A stretch of DNA of 64,000 nt from Rhodanobacter panaciterrae (GCF_014651895.1 NZ_BMXT01000001.1:930001-994000); one strand, 5' to 3'; positions 53,726 to 61,536 are shown, numbered from the stretch's first letter. Numbers and translations: made by a program. The notes: a model not told the origin generated them from the letters alone.

Positions 53726-54649
53726 GTGTCTTCCGTCATTCCGCAACCGGTTGTCGCCAAGCTTACGAGCGCCGCCATTTTTCTCGTAGTGACGTTGAAT
53801 CCCGAACCTCACCACGAAGAGGCGGTGCGAGCGCTTTGCGGTGACATGGCGTCGCTGTTACGCGGGATAGGTTTCCGCGACCCCGACGGTCGCCTGTCCT
53901 GCGTCATGGGTTTTGGGTCCGATGCGTGGGATCGGCTTTTCGGGCAGCCCAGGCCCAGCGATCTGCACCCGTTCCGCGAGATCAAGGGACAGCACCACGC
54001 CGTCTCCACGCCGGGAGACATGCTCTTCCATATCCGCGCCATGCGCATGGACCTGTGCTTCGAGCTGGCGACCCAGATCGTGTCCCGCCTCGGCGACGCC
54101 GTCGCAACGGCAGACGAGGTGCATGGCTTCAAGTATTTCGACGAGCGCGATCTGCTCGGCTTTGTCGACGGTACCGAGAATCCGATGGACCAGGCCGCCA
54201 TCGACGCGGCGATCATCGGCGACGAAGATCCCAGTTTTGCCGGCGGAAGCTACGTCATCGTGCAGAAGTACCTGCACGATCTGAAGGCATGGAATGCGGT
54301 GCCGGTCGAGCAACAGGAAAACATCGTCGGCAGGGCGAAACTCTCGGATATCGAACAAGCCGATGCCGCGAAGGCTCCCTACGCGCACAACGTGCTGACC
54401 AATATCGAGAAGGATGGCGAGCAGCTGCAGATCGTGCGCGACAACATGCCATTCGGCGACGTCAGCAAGGGCGAGTTCGGTACTTACTTCATCGGTTACG
54501 CGCGATCCCCGGGCCGGACCGAGCAGATGCTCGTCAACATGTTTGTCGGCAACCCGCCGGGCAACTACGACCGCCTGCTGGACTTCAGCAAAGCCGTCAC
54601 CGGCACGCTGTTTTTTGTGCCGTCCGCGACGTTTCTGGACAATGTTTAG
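53726..54649 (+). CDS. DyP-type haem peroxidase (YfeX-like)
   Basis: 307 residues from a GTG start (AGGGGGTG upstream). The family signature GFVDGTENP (distal Asp) lies near residue 150. The proximal haem His is in PYAHNVLTNI near 222, and the distal Arg and haem-contact segments are DNMPFGDVSKGEFGTYFIGY and ARS. Length and order match YfeX-like DyP peroxidases. It is cytoplasmic (no signal peptide) and would oxidise dyes or act on porphyrins with hydrogen peroxide. Confidence 0.9.
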   Translation: MSSVIPQPVVAKLTSAAIFLVVTLNPEPHHEEAVRALCGDMASLLRGIGFRDPDGRLSCVMGFGSDAWDRLFGQPRPSDLHPFREIKGQHHAVSTPGDMLFHIRAMRMDLCFELATQIVSRLGDAVATADEVHGFKYFDERDLLGFVDGTENPMDQAAIDAAIIGDEDPSFAGGSYVIVQKYLHDLKAWNAVPVEQQENIVGRAKLSDIEQADAAKAPYAHNVLTNIEKDGEQLQIVRDNMPFGDVSKGEFGTYFIGYARSPGRTEQMLVNMFVGNPPGNYDRLLDFSKAVTGTLFFVPSATFLDNV

Positions 54650-54755
54650 GGGGAAGTGCCAGAGACTTTTCCATCGCTGGCCATGTCTCTGGACCTTCTC
54701 CTCGGCAATCATGTCTCCGAGCCGTCTGGCGCAAACAGGTTTTTGACTGCTTGCC

Positions 54756-55439
54756 TCAGCCTTGGCGAAGCAGAAATGCGCTGATCAGTGCCCCGAGCAC
54801 GATGAGGCCGCCGAACAGCAACGCCATCTTCCGACCGATCTGAGTGTCGGTCGTGATAGCAACGCCGCCGGGCATGACGATCAGTATTTTCTGATCTCCC
54901 GATCCCAGTTTCCGATGCATTTCCTCGAGGTCGGTGGGCATGGGAAAAACCAGGCCATCATCCGCACGGCGTGTCATGAACAAAAGATCGCCAGCCTTGG
55001 CGACCAACGTGCGCGCAGGGATGTTCCAGCCGGTCATCGAGGAGTTGTAACCAGGTCGCCCCTGTGCGAAAACGATCTGGTGAACCGGCTGACCCTGGTC
55101 GGACCGAAGTTCGTCGGGCGCCCAGAGCATGGTCGCCAGCAGGTCGGCTGGACCCAGGTGCAGGCTCTCGTCGCTCAGGTCACGGTGCAGCTGGTCCAGC
55201 AGCGAACTGCCATCCGGATCGCTCGATTGGGCATGCACGAACCGCTCTTCGCGACCGTCGACACGCCAGCACACCGCGATGGGCTTGAGATTGTCATCGA
55301 ACAGCGCCGCCTCCGACACCAGCAGGTTGCGGGCCATGCCGAGGTTCAGGACATCGGGCTTGTCGATCCAGTCGCCCGGAAATTCGATGCCGCGATAAAT
55401 CTCGGCGACGACGCGCGAGCTGACGGTGGGCATTTCCAA
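54756..55439 (-). CDS. Hypothetical protein with C-terminal membrane anchor
   Basis: 227 residues from TTG at 55439 (or 225 from ATG at 55433; the AGGGGAA site fits the TTG better). A soluble domain (SEAALFDDNLKPIAVCWRVD, GYNSSMTGWNIPARTLVAKA, DLLFMTRRADDGLVFP) is followed by one terminal helix (IGRKMALLFGGLIVLGALIS) with a short basic tail. No signal peptide, so the domain may face the cytoplasm. No family recognised. It is divergent from the muramidase gene. Confidence 0.65.
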   Translation of the reverse strand: MEMPTVSSRVVAEIYRGIEFPGDWIDKPDVLNLGMARNLLVSEAALFDDNLKPIAVCWRVDGREERFVHAQSSDPDGSSLLDQLHRDLSDESLHLGPADLLATMLWAPDELRSDQGQPVHQIVFAQGRPGYNSSMTGWNIPARTLVAKAGDLLFMTRRADDGLVFPMPTDLEEMHRKLGSGDQKILIVMPGGVAITTDTQIGRKMALLFGGLIVLGALISAFLLRQG

Positions 55440-55632
55440 ATGCGATTCCCCTGTTAAGTCAACCGAGTGAGCTGTCGGTCATCCTGATGCTGGATTCTCC
55501 CAAGCTATATGAGGTTGATGCCACAGGTCCGGATGGTAGGCGCGAGCGATCGACTGTGTTGTAGTCTGTGCAGCGCATCCGCCGCTTTGGTGATGGTGGG
55601 GCCTTACGCACGCAAACGAGAGGGTGGCCGCA

Positions 55633-56457
55633 ATGGCGAACTTCCGTATTCCTGGTCCGACCTTGTGGGGCGAACAGGTTCCTCAGGGCGGCAGCGGTCT
55701 GTCCATGCTGTTTACGGGCCTGCCTGCAGCGTGTGTGTATGGTGCGCCACTGGCGACTTCGCAATTGCTGCTGCCGACGGGAGGGCAGCTGTCGACGACT
55801 GGATTGCCCAGCATGTGTCCGGTCGGAAGCCCGTTCGGGCCGGCACCGGACGTGTCGTTCCTGTTCCGCATGTGTCTCGGTCCGCAGCGCGGTATCAGCG
55901 AGCAGGACTATGCCGTTGCAGCCACTCAGCTGGGTGCGGAAGTGGCTGCGATCAAGTCGGTGGCCGAGGTCGAAACATCGGGGGCGGCCTTCGACGACTA
56001 CGGACGTCCGCGCATCTTGTTCGAGCGGCACTACTTTCACCGCCTCACCCATGGTCGTTACGACAAGCGTCATCCGGATATATCCAACAGCCTGGCTGGC
56101 GGCTACGGCAAGTTTTCCGCGCAGTACGGCAAGCTTGAGAAAGCCTATCTGCTCGATGCCGTGGCCGCGCTGGAGTCGGCGTCGTGGGGACGTTTTCAGA
56201 TCATGGGCAACAACTACCGGGATGCGGGTTTCGCTTCGGTGCAGGAGTTCGTGCTGGCACTGAGCCGCACCGAGGCGGCGCACCTGCGGGCCTTCGCCAG
56301 TTTCGTCTCGGCCAACAAGGCGTTGAACAAGGCACTGCAGCAGAAGGAATGGGCCGCCTTTGCCAGGGCGTACAACGGCAAGGGCTACAAAAAGAACGAC
56401 TACGACACCAAACTGAAGAACGCCTACGACAAGTTTGCCAAGGGGAACGGGAAGTGA
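55633..56457 (+). CDS. N-acetylmuramidase-domain protein (effector-like)
   Basis: 274 residues from ATG 55633 (GTG 55624 also in frame). Residues about 105-270 match the N-acetylmuramidase (DUF3380) domain: AAIKSVAEVETSGAAFDDYG, RILFERHYFHRLTHGRYD, WGRFQIMGNNYRDAGF, and WAAFARAYNGKGYKKNDYD. The Glu in AEVETSG is the probable catalytic acid. The first 85 residues have no signal peptide or membrane helix and are Gly/Pro-rich. Phage endolysins and type VI secretion effectors share this domain. A four-base overlap with a following lipoprotein gene suggests an effector-immunity pair; no T6SS or phage genes are nearby. Confidence 0.82.
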   Translation: MANFRIPGPTLWGEQVPQGGSGLSMLFTGLPAACVYGAPLATSQLLLPTGGQLSTTGLPSMCPVGSPFGPAPDVSFLFRMCLGPQRGISEQDYAVAATQLGAEVAAIKSVAEVETSGAAFDDYGRPRILFERHYFHRLTHGRYDKRHPDISNSLAGGYGKFSAQYGKLEKAYLLDAVAALESASWGRFQIMGNNYRDAGFASVQEFVLALSRTEAAHLRAFASFVSANKALNKALQQKEWAAFARAYNGKGYKKNDYDTKLKNAYDKFAKGNGK

Positions 56458-56960
56458 CTTATCGCACTCACCGCAGCTGGACCGGTTTGTTGCTGCTCTC
56501 GCTGGTGTCGTCCTGCGCGTATCCGGCACAGCCGGCTACCGGCTCGCTATGCGAAACGTCGCAGACCACGTATTTCAGCTGCCAGACCGCCCGGCGCAGG
56601 ACAATCAGCCTTTGCGGTGCGTTGCCGTCCGCGCTGCAGTACCGCTACGGCAGGCCCGGACAGATGGAATTGAAGTTCCCGGACGACGCTGCGCAGGGTG
56701 CACGGTTGTTCGCCTTCGCGCATTACAGCCGTTACCAGGCCGAGCGCACCGAGATCGGTTTCAGTCGTGGTGACGCCGACTACACTTTGTTCGACTACAC
56801 CGAGCAAGGCCGCCGTACGGCAGGTGTGCAGGTCACCACCACGGACGGCAAGGCAGCGGAAATCCGCTGTGCCGGCTCGATCCAGGGAGCGATGGCGCCG
56901 CTAGGCAAGAGCCTGCGTTGCGACCCGGACAGTGCACTCAACGGCGGCCACTGCCCCTGA
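56454..56960 (+). CDS. Periplasmic lipoprotein, candidate immunity to the muramidase
   Basis: 168 residues from GTG at 56454, overlapping the muramidase stop by four bases (GTGA). The leader SWTGLLLLSLVSSCAYPAQP has lipobox VSSC, so it should be a lipoprotein. The mature domain has five further cysteines (SLCETSQTTYFSC, SLCGALPS, IRCAGS, LRCDPD, GHCP), likely disulphide-paired, and looks beta-rich. No family recognised. Position, coupling and periplasmic location fit an inhibitor that protects peptidoglycan from the coupled enzyme. Confidence 0.7.
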   Translation: MTYRTHRSWTGLLLLSLVSSCAYPAQPATGSLCETSQTTYFSCQTARRRTISLCGALPSALQYRYGRPGQMELKFPDDAAQGARLFAFAHYSRYQAERTEIGFSRGDADYTLFDYTEQGRRTAGVQVTTTDGKAAEIRCAGSIQGAMAPLGKSLRCDPDSALNGGHCP

Positions 56961-57079
56961 CGAAGTTTGGTGTTCCGGGGGCGGCTTTCATCATCGCGAA
57001 CCCGGAACGATGGGAGCAAAGGAGTCAACTCGCTTTAACCCCCTTCCCGCAGCTATCTCGCATCGCAACGGAGCACGCC

Positions 57080-57553
57080 ATGACTGGACGACGGTTTTTC
57101 CTCCTGCTCGGAACCCTGCTGGCGCTGGCCGGCCTTGGCAACGTCGGTTCGGCCATGGCGGCCGCCAGTGACGCCACCGCGATCCGGCAGGTGATGGATC
57201 AGCAGCAGGCGGTGTGGAACCGTGGCGATGTCGTGAGCTTCATGCACGGTTACAAGGATGCGCCCGACACCACCTTCGTCGGCACCGGTGTGCGCAAGGG
57301 TTATCAGACGATTCTTGAAAGCTATCGCAAGCACTACGCCAACAAGGCGCAGATGGGCCGACTCACGTTCTCCGACTTCGACGTGCGTCTGCTTCCGGAT
57401 GCACATGGCGAAGTGCGCTACGCGGCCGTGACTGGTCGCTTCCATCTCGATCGCACGGCTCACGGCGAAGCCGCCCAGGACGACGGCGTGTTCTCGCTGC
57501 TGTGGGAGAAGACGGCCGAAGGCTGGAAGATTATTCTCGATCACAGCAGTTGA
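57080..57553 (+). CDS. Exported DUF4440/SgcJ-like protein
   Basis: 157 residues. Signal peptide (FFLLLGTLLALAGLGNVGSA) ending SAMAAA. NTF2-like fold: AIRQVMDQQQAVWNRGDVVS, KGYQTILESYRKHYANKAQM, FSLLWEKTAEGWKIILDHSS. Such proteins bind small molecules or serve as scaffolds. Second exported NTF2-like protein in the window (the other is at 19674). It precedes a TMEM175-type gene by 73 bases. Confidence 0.82.
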   Translation: MTGRRFFLLLGTLLALAGLGNVGSAMAAASDATAIRQVMDQQQAVWNRGDVVSFMHGYKDAPDTTFVGTGVRKGYQTILESYRKHYANKAQMGRLTFSDFDVRLLPDAHGEVRYAAVTGRFHLDRTAHGEAAQDDGVFSLLWEKTAEGWKIILDHSS

Positions 57554-57626
57554 CGCTTTCTCCATCAACGCCCGCATGCAAGGATGTTCACTTGCCGGAG
57601 CAATGGCTGTCGACGTGGGGTGTGGC

Positions 57627-58202
57627 ATGGGCAAGAGCAGGCTTGAAGCGTTCAGCGATGGCGTGATCGCCATCATCATCACCATCATGGTGCTGGAGCT
57701 GAAGGTGCCGGAGGGGCATTCGCTCGCTGCCCTGCTGCCACTGACGCCGGTGCTGCTCAGCTACGTGTTGAGCTTCGGTTACGTCGGTATCTACTGGAAC
57801 AACCACCACCACATGCTCTTGATCAGCCACAAGGTGAGCGGGGCTGCGTTGTGGGCGAACCTGCACCTGTTGTTCTGGCTGTCGCTGTTCCCTTTCACCA
57901 CGGCATGGATGGGCGAGAACCACGTCGCTGCCGCACCGACGGCGGTGTATGGCGCGGTGCTGCTGATGGCTGCCGTGGCTTATTGGGTGCTGCAGCAGGC
58001 GCTGGTCGCGGCCGATGGTTCCGACTCGGCACTACGGCGCGCGATCGGCTCCGACTGGAAGGGCAAGCTCTCGCCGGCGCTCTATCTCGCGGGAATCGCC
58101 CTGACGTTCTGGCAGCCGTGGGCCGCGCAGCTGGTCTATGCACTGACGGCGTTGCTGTGGCTGATCCCCGACCGGCGCATCGAAAGCGTCGTCCAGGAAT
58201 GA
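57627..58202 (+). CDS. TMEM175-like potassium channel family protein (DUF1211)
   Basis: 191 residues, six hydrophobic helices. The hallmark RLEAFSDGVIAIIITIMVLE at the start contains the conserved FSDG motif of TMEM175/DUF1211 channels. YVGIYWNNHHHMLL follows, then LFWLSLFPFTTAWMGEN. Bacterial members form potassium-leak channels as tetramers. The ATG at 57627 is chosen because the motif begins there; no better ribosome site is seen. Confidence 0.88.
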   Translation: MGKSRLEAFSDGVIAIIITIMVLELKVPEGHSLAALLPLTPVLLSYVLSFGYVGIYWNNHHHMLLISHKVSGAALWANLHLLFWLSLFPFTTAWMGENHVAAAPTAVYGAVLLMAAVAYWVLQQALVAADGSDSALRRAIGSDWKGKLSPALYLAGIALTFWQPWAAQLVYALTALLWLIPDRRIESVVQE

Positions 58203-58215
58203 TAGCGCGGCGTGT

Positions 58216-58593
58216 TTATTTCTCCACGAGCGCCTTGAGCCGCGACAGCGCCGTGTCCCACTGGCTGGACACCAGCTCGATGTAGCTGCGGATGTCTTCG
58301 ATCGGCTGCGGATTCAGCACGAACAGGCTTTCCCGGCCTGCGCGCTCGCTGCGCACGACCCGGGCGCCTTCGAGCACGCGCAGGTGTTTGCTGATGGCTT
58401 GTCGGGTCAGCGAGTGACCCTCGCTCAATTGAGCGATCGAGCGACGCGACCCGTCGCAAAGTCTCGCCACCAGCGCCAGCCGCGTCGGATCCCCCAACGC
58501 GGCGAACACGGTCGCCGCTTCGGCGGATCGACGGGCGATCCGGGTCTGGGCGTTAGCGGCCATGAGCGGTTTCACCGGAGCCTGCATCGACAT
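58216..58593 (-). CDS. ArsR-family regulator
   Basis: 125 residues from 58593, or 115 from the ATG at 58563. The winged helix is clear: AAEAATVFAALGDPTRLALV style helix 1-2 (residues about 24-42), SRRSIAQLSEGHSLTRQAIS recognition helix, KHLRVLEGARVVRSERAGRE wing. No metal-binding cysteines are present, so it belongs to the SdpR-like, non-metal group. It overlaps the end of the upstream SRPBCC gene by 41 bases in the longer form (11 in the shorter form). It is expected to control that operon through the GCAACC repeat at 59076. Confidence 0.88.
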   Translation of the reverse strand: MSMQAPVKPLMAANAQTRIARRSAEAATVFAALGDPTRLALVARLCDGSRRSIAQLSEGHSLTRQAISKHLRVLEGARVVRSERAGRESLFVLNPQPIEDIRSYIELVSSQWDTALSRLKALVEK

Positions 58594-59026
58594 GACGGCG
58601 AATGTTCTCCATCTGCTGCGCCCAGCCGTTGTCGTTCATGCGGAACGCCTCGGCGCGGCGATGAGCCGGGATACTGTCGAAGCCCGATTCGATCAGGGTC
58701 AGTACGGTGCATTCTCCCTTGGGCTCAAGGCGGAGCTCGATCAGGGTCTGCGGCTCGGTCGAGTAATCGACATCCGGCTCGATCGCGTAAGGATGCCAGG
58801 TGAAGGAAAACAGCCGTTCCGGCTCCATCTTCTGCACGACGGCGCGCCAGGTGACGTGCTCGTAGCCCGGATGGGTTATCTGGCCGATCGCTTCCTTGCC
58901 CGGCTCGAAGGGCCCACTCATGTTTACCCGGAACCATGCGCCGAATTCACGGTAGTCGGTCAGCGCGCGCCAAACCCGCGACACGGGTGCCTTCAGTTCA
59001 ATGCGTTTCTCGATGCGATCGCTCAT
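58553..59026 (-). CDS. SRPBCC/AHSA1 domain protein
   Basis: 157 residues. MSDRIEKRIELKAPVSRVWR, TDYREFGAWFRVNMSGPFEP, GYEHVTWRAVVQKMEPERLF and TLIESGFDSIPAHRRAEAFR place it in the AHSA1 family. GGAGGTGG precedes the ATG. The gene lies before its presumed ArsR regulator and overlaps it, the reverse of the more common order. Ligand unknown. Confidence 0.88.
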   Translation of the reverse strand: MSDRIEKRIELKAPVSRVWRALTDYREFGAWFRVNMSGPFEPGKEAIGQITHPGYEHVTWRAVVQKMEPERLFSFTWHPYAIEPDVDYSTEPQTLIELRLEPKGECTVLTLIESGFDSIPAHRRAEAFRMNDNGWAQQMENIRRHVDAGSGETAHGR

Positions 59027-59075
59027 ATGCCACCTCCTGGTTGCATATGAGCATGCGCCCATGCAGAGGATTAAT

Positions 59076-59091
59076 GCAACCTGTAGGTTGC
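59076..59091. promoter_or_regulatory. ArsR-type operator, GCAACC-TGTA-GGTTGC
   Basis: Perfect six-base arms around TGTA, 50 bases before the SRPBCC start. A further half-site GGTTGCAT lies at 59039-59046, closer to the start codon. ArsR regulators of AHSA1 operons often use such TTGCA/GGTTGC repeats. The T-run that follows might also make it terminator-like. Confidence 0.6.
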
Positions 59092-59180
59092 TTTTTGCCG
59101 AGGCGTGACCTGATTGAAAAAGATCCTGGCGCGGTACAGCTTGACTGGCTGCCGCCATCGTTTTTTGCTGCCCGTACACG

Positions 59181-59211
59181 TGTCCGGACAACAACGCGAT
59201 CGTCCGCGGAC
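59181..59211 (+). promoter_or_regulatory. Upstream activator sites for the second sigma-54 promoter
   Basis: TGTCCGGACA (59181-59190, perfect palindrome) and GTCCGCGGAC (59202-59211, perfect palindrome) have centres 21 bases apart. The second centre lies 73.5 bases before the first G of the -24 GG. Both spacings equal those at the 41.1-kb locus. Confidence 0.75.
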
Positions 59212-59277
59212 AGCCGCTCTTCCTTGGGAGCATCGAAAGAAATGGCTTAGCAACGCGGTTTGCCGGGTTTTGTGCGG

Positions 59278-59294
59278 TTGGCACGGCGCTTGCC
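59278..59294 (+). promoter_or_regulatory. Sigma-54 (RpoN) promoter, locus 2
   Basis: TTGGCACGGCGCTTGCC matches TGGCAC-N5-TTGC with GG (59280-59281) and GC (59292-59293) 12 bases apart. It lies 48 bases from the peptide ATG, almost the same as at locus 1. Confidence 0.87.
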
Positions 59295-59341
59295 ATCTAC
59301 TTCTCGAAAGCTTCATGTCACCACAACCAAGGAGAGCCACC

Positions 59342-59491
59342 ATGAAATTCGAGTCCCTGATGTTGCAGAGCCTTTTCGGTGCCTGCCTGCTGGTCTGCGT
59401 GCTGGTCCTGGGCGCCATGCTCACTTCGCACGCGAGCGTGCCCAGCGTGGCAGCTGGCCATGCCCGTGTGGCGACAAGCTCGGCCAGCTGA
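59342..59491 (+). CDS. Small sigma-54-controlled membrane peptide (paralogue 2)
   Basis: 49 residues: MKFESLMLQSLFGACLLVCV, then LVLGAMLTS and a 20-residue Ala/Ser/Val tail. One hydrophobic helix (about 7-28) with Cys15 and Cys19. MKF, LMLQSLFGAC, the second Cys four residues later and the Met-Leu end of the helix match the 31-residue peptide at 41229; the tail is extra. GGAGAGCCacC precedes ATG as at the other locus. The shared promoter, leader and protein make this a genuine small-gene family. Predicted inner-membrane peptide of unknown role. Confidence 0.82.
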   Translation: MKFESLMLQSLFGACLLVCVLVLGAMLTSHASVPSVAAGHARVATSSAS

Positions 59492-59576
59492 TTCGGTGAA
59501 ACCTCCAGCAGTCGTTTCGGAGTTCGCGTTGAATTACGCTGACTGTCACCGTTTTCGCCCGTGCCAGGAGATCAAT

Positions 59577-60752
59577 GTGTCGATGGATAGAAACCCGGCC
59601 TGCTGGCTGTTTTCAATGTTGTTCTGCTGGACTTCGCTGGCCACCGCACAGCAGGCACTGGCACCGGTGGAGGCACGCGTACCGTTTGCTCCGGCCGCAT
59701 TTGTCGGCAGTGATGAGCTGATGCATCTTGCTTATGAGCTGCATCTCACCAGCATCTACGGCGACACCGGTCCGCTGATGCCGCAGGGTCTGGACGTCTA
59801 CGCGGGCGATAGCGGCACGCCACTGGCCGGCTTCAGCGCCATTGATCTGGCGGCGATGAGCCGGCCCGCACCGGCCGAACATGCGCCAGTGACGATCGAA
59901 GCAGGCAAGCGCGTGGTGATCTATGTCTGGCTGACGCTGCCGGCAGGGAGCGCAGTGCCACATACCTTGCGTCACCGAATCGCATTTGCCACCGCGAAGC
60001 ACACGACCGAGTTGCTCGATGGCGTGCGCGTGCCGGTGAACACTGAGGCGCCCATGCTGATCGGGCCGCCGTTGCGCGGTGGACTCTGGCTGGCGCACGA
60101 GGGACCTGGCAACGCGCATTCGCATCACTGGGGCAGCCTGGTGGCGGTGAACGGGCAGGTGACCATTCCGCAGCGTTATGCGCTGGACCTGGTGGGCGTT
60201 GATCCGCAGGGTCACGCGATGCGTGCGGGCGTGAAGGATATCGGCAAGACGCGCCATGCGGACTGGATCGGTTACGGCGCGGACGTGCTCGCGGTGGCCG
60301 ATGCCGTGGTACGCGACATGCGCGATGGACAGGTGGAACACCCGCCGCTCAGCCCGCAGTCAGAACCCGAATCACTGACCGCACATGGCCTGTTCGGCAA
60401 CTACGTCGTGCTGGAGCTCAAGCCAGGTGTGTACGCCAGTTATGCGCACCTGCAGCGCGGCAGCGTGAAGGTGCGCGCGGGCGAGCGTGTTCGTCGTGGA
60501 CAGTTGCTGGGACGCCTGGGCCAGTCCGGCAATTCTGCCGCTCCGCATCTGCACTTCCAGCTTTCCAGCGCGGCCACGTTCGAAGGTTCGGAAGGCTTGC
60601 CGTTCGCCTTTGACCACTTCGATCTGCTCGGACCGGAAACCGAGCCGCAGTTGTTCGGTCAGGGCGAGCCGTGGAAGTCTGCGACTCCCCGGCAGCATCA
60701 GGCGCAGTTGCCGTTGAACGATGTGGTGATCGAATTTCCGGCGCCTCGCTGA
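59577..60752 (+). CDS. Exported M23-family peptidase-like protein
   Basis: 391 residues from GTG at 59577, chosen because AGGAG lies six bases upstream; ATG at 59583 is next. Signal peptide PACWLFSMLFCWTSLATAQQ. N-terminal beta domain (about 25-165), then a LytM/M23 core: PQRYALDLVGV, GLFGNYVVLELKPGVYASYA, RRGQLLGRLGQSGNSAAPHL and HFQL. HLHF supplies two of the zinc ligands. The first-ligand motif HxxxD appears as RYALD, with Arg for His, so activity is uncertain. It starts 85 bases after the small peptide on the same strand and may share its transcript. Confidence 0.82.
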   Translation: MSMDRNPACWLFSMLFCWTSLATAQQALAPVEARVPFAPAAFVGSDELMHLAYELHLTSIYGDTGPLMPQGLDVYAGDSGTPLAGFSAIDLAAMSRPAPAEHAPVTIEAGKRVVIYVWLTLPAGSAVPHTLRHRIAFATAKHTTELLDGVRVPVNTEAPMLIGPPLRGGLWLAHEGPGNAHSHHWGSLVAVNGQVTIPQRYALDLVGVDPQGHAMRAGVKDIGKTRHADWIGYGADVLAVADAVVRDMRDGQVEHPPLSPQSEPESLTAHGLFGNYVVLELKPGVYASYAHLQRGSVKVRAGERVRRGQLLGRLGQSGNSAAPHLHFQLSSAATFEGSEGLPFAFDHFDLLGPETEPQLFGQGEPWKSATPRQHQAQLPLNDVVIEFPAPR

Positions 60753-60858
60753 GATGACTGCAGGGGGCTGAAGCGGCTCAGAGAAAAGTCGGGACAACCG
60801 TTGCCTTTCTGTCCATGGCAAACTTTTCCGCCAGCATCTGATCGGACAGCATTGCGAG

Positions 60859-61536
60859 ATGACCGCTACCGAACTCGACAATCCCTTCTGGTCGTCACTG
60901 CGCAGCCGGCATCGCGCACTGGCGCGCAGCCATGGCGATGCGGTGCGTTATCCGGCGGAGTTCGCGCCGTTCCTGGGCGTGGTGAGCGCGCAGGCGGATG
61001 TGGCCGAGGCAGTCGCGTCGCTGATCGATCCGGGTGAATCCGTCTACATGCTCGGCGTGGCGCCGACGTTGCCAAATGAGTGGCGTGTTGAGGCATATGG
61101 CCCATTGGCGCAGATGATCTGCACGGCACCGATCCCGGTGATCGACGGGCCGGAAGTGATCGAGTTGTCCGAGGCGCATCGCGCCGATGTGCTGGCGCTG
61201 ACCGCGCTGGTGTATCCGCATTATTTCCGCCCGCGCACGATGGAGCTGGGCCGCTACTTCGGGATCTATCAGGGCGGCCGACTGGCGGCGATCATCGGCG
61301 AGCGTCTGGGCATGGACGCGTACCAGGAAATCAGCGCCGTCTGCACGCATCCGGACTTCAACGGTCGCGGCTACGCCCGCCGCCTGCTGGCGCTGCTGTC
61401 GAACGACAATCTCGAACGCGGCCGCATACCCTTCCTGCACGTGAGCCACCAGAACCAGCGCGCGAAGCTGCTGTACGAACAGGCCGGTTATCGGCTCCGC
61501 CGTGACATCGAGTTCTGGTCGCTGAGCCGGACGTAG
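60859..61536 (+). CDS. GNAT-family N-acetyltransferase (FR47-like)
   Basis: 225 residues. The N-terminal half is a divergent domain (RSRHRALARSHGDAVRYPAE, VAPTLPNEWRVEAYGPLAQM); the C-terminal half carries the acetyl-CoA site EISAVCTHPDFNGRGYARRL and LHVSHQNQRAKLLYEQAGYR. The pair fits the FR47-like acetyltransferase group. Acceptor unknown. It stands alone between the M23 and DUF4239 genes. Confidence 0.87.
   Translation: MTATELDNPFWSSLRSRHRALARSHGDAVRYPAEFAPFLGVVSAQADVAEAVASLIDPGESVYMLGVAPTLPNEWRVEAYGPLAQMICTAPIPVIDGPEVIELSEAHRADVLALTALVYPHYFRPRTMELGRYFGIYQGGRLAAIIGERLGMDAYQEISAVCTHPDFNGRGYARRLLALLSNDNLERGRIPFLHVSHQNQRAKLLYEQAGYRLRRDIEFWSLSRT

Larger units (their letters stand above)
59092..59341. 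other. Regulatory intergenic region of the second small-peptide locus
   Basis: Together with the ArsR operator region this makes 315 bases without a gene (59027-59341). It holds the activator sites 59181-59211, the sigma-54 promoter 59278-59294 and a leader with CTCGAAAGCTTC (59303-59314), matching the locus at 41.1 kb. Confidence 0.75.

Noticed and set aside
55459-56529. Long open frame on the - strand opposite the muramidase gene
   Set aside because: It is the complement of a clear domain-bearing gene; its translation is Arg/His-rich and shows no family pattern.
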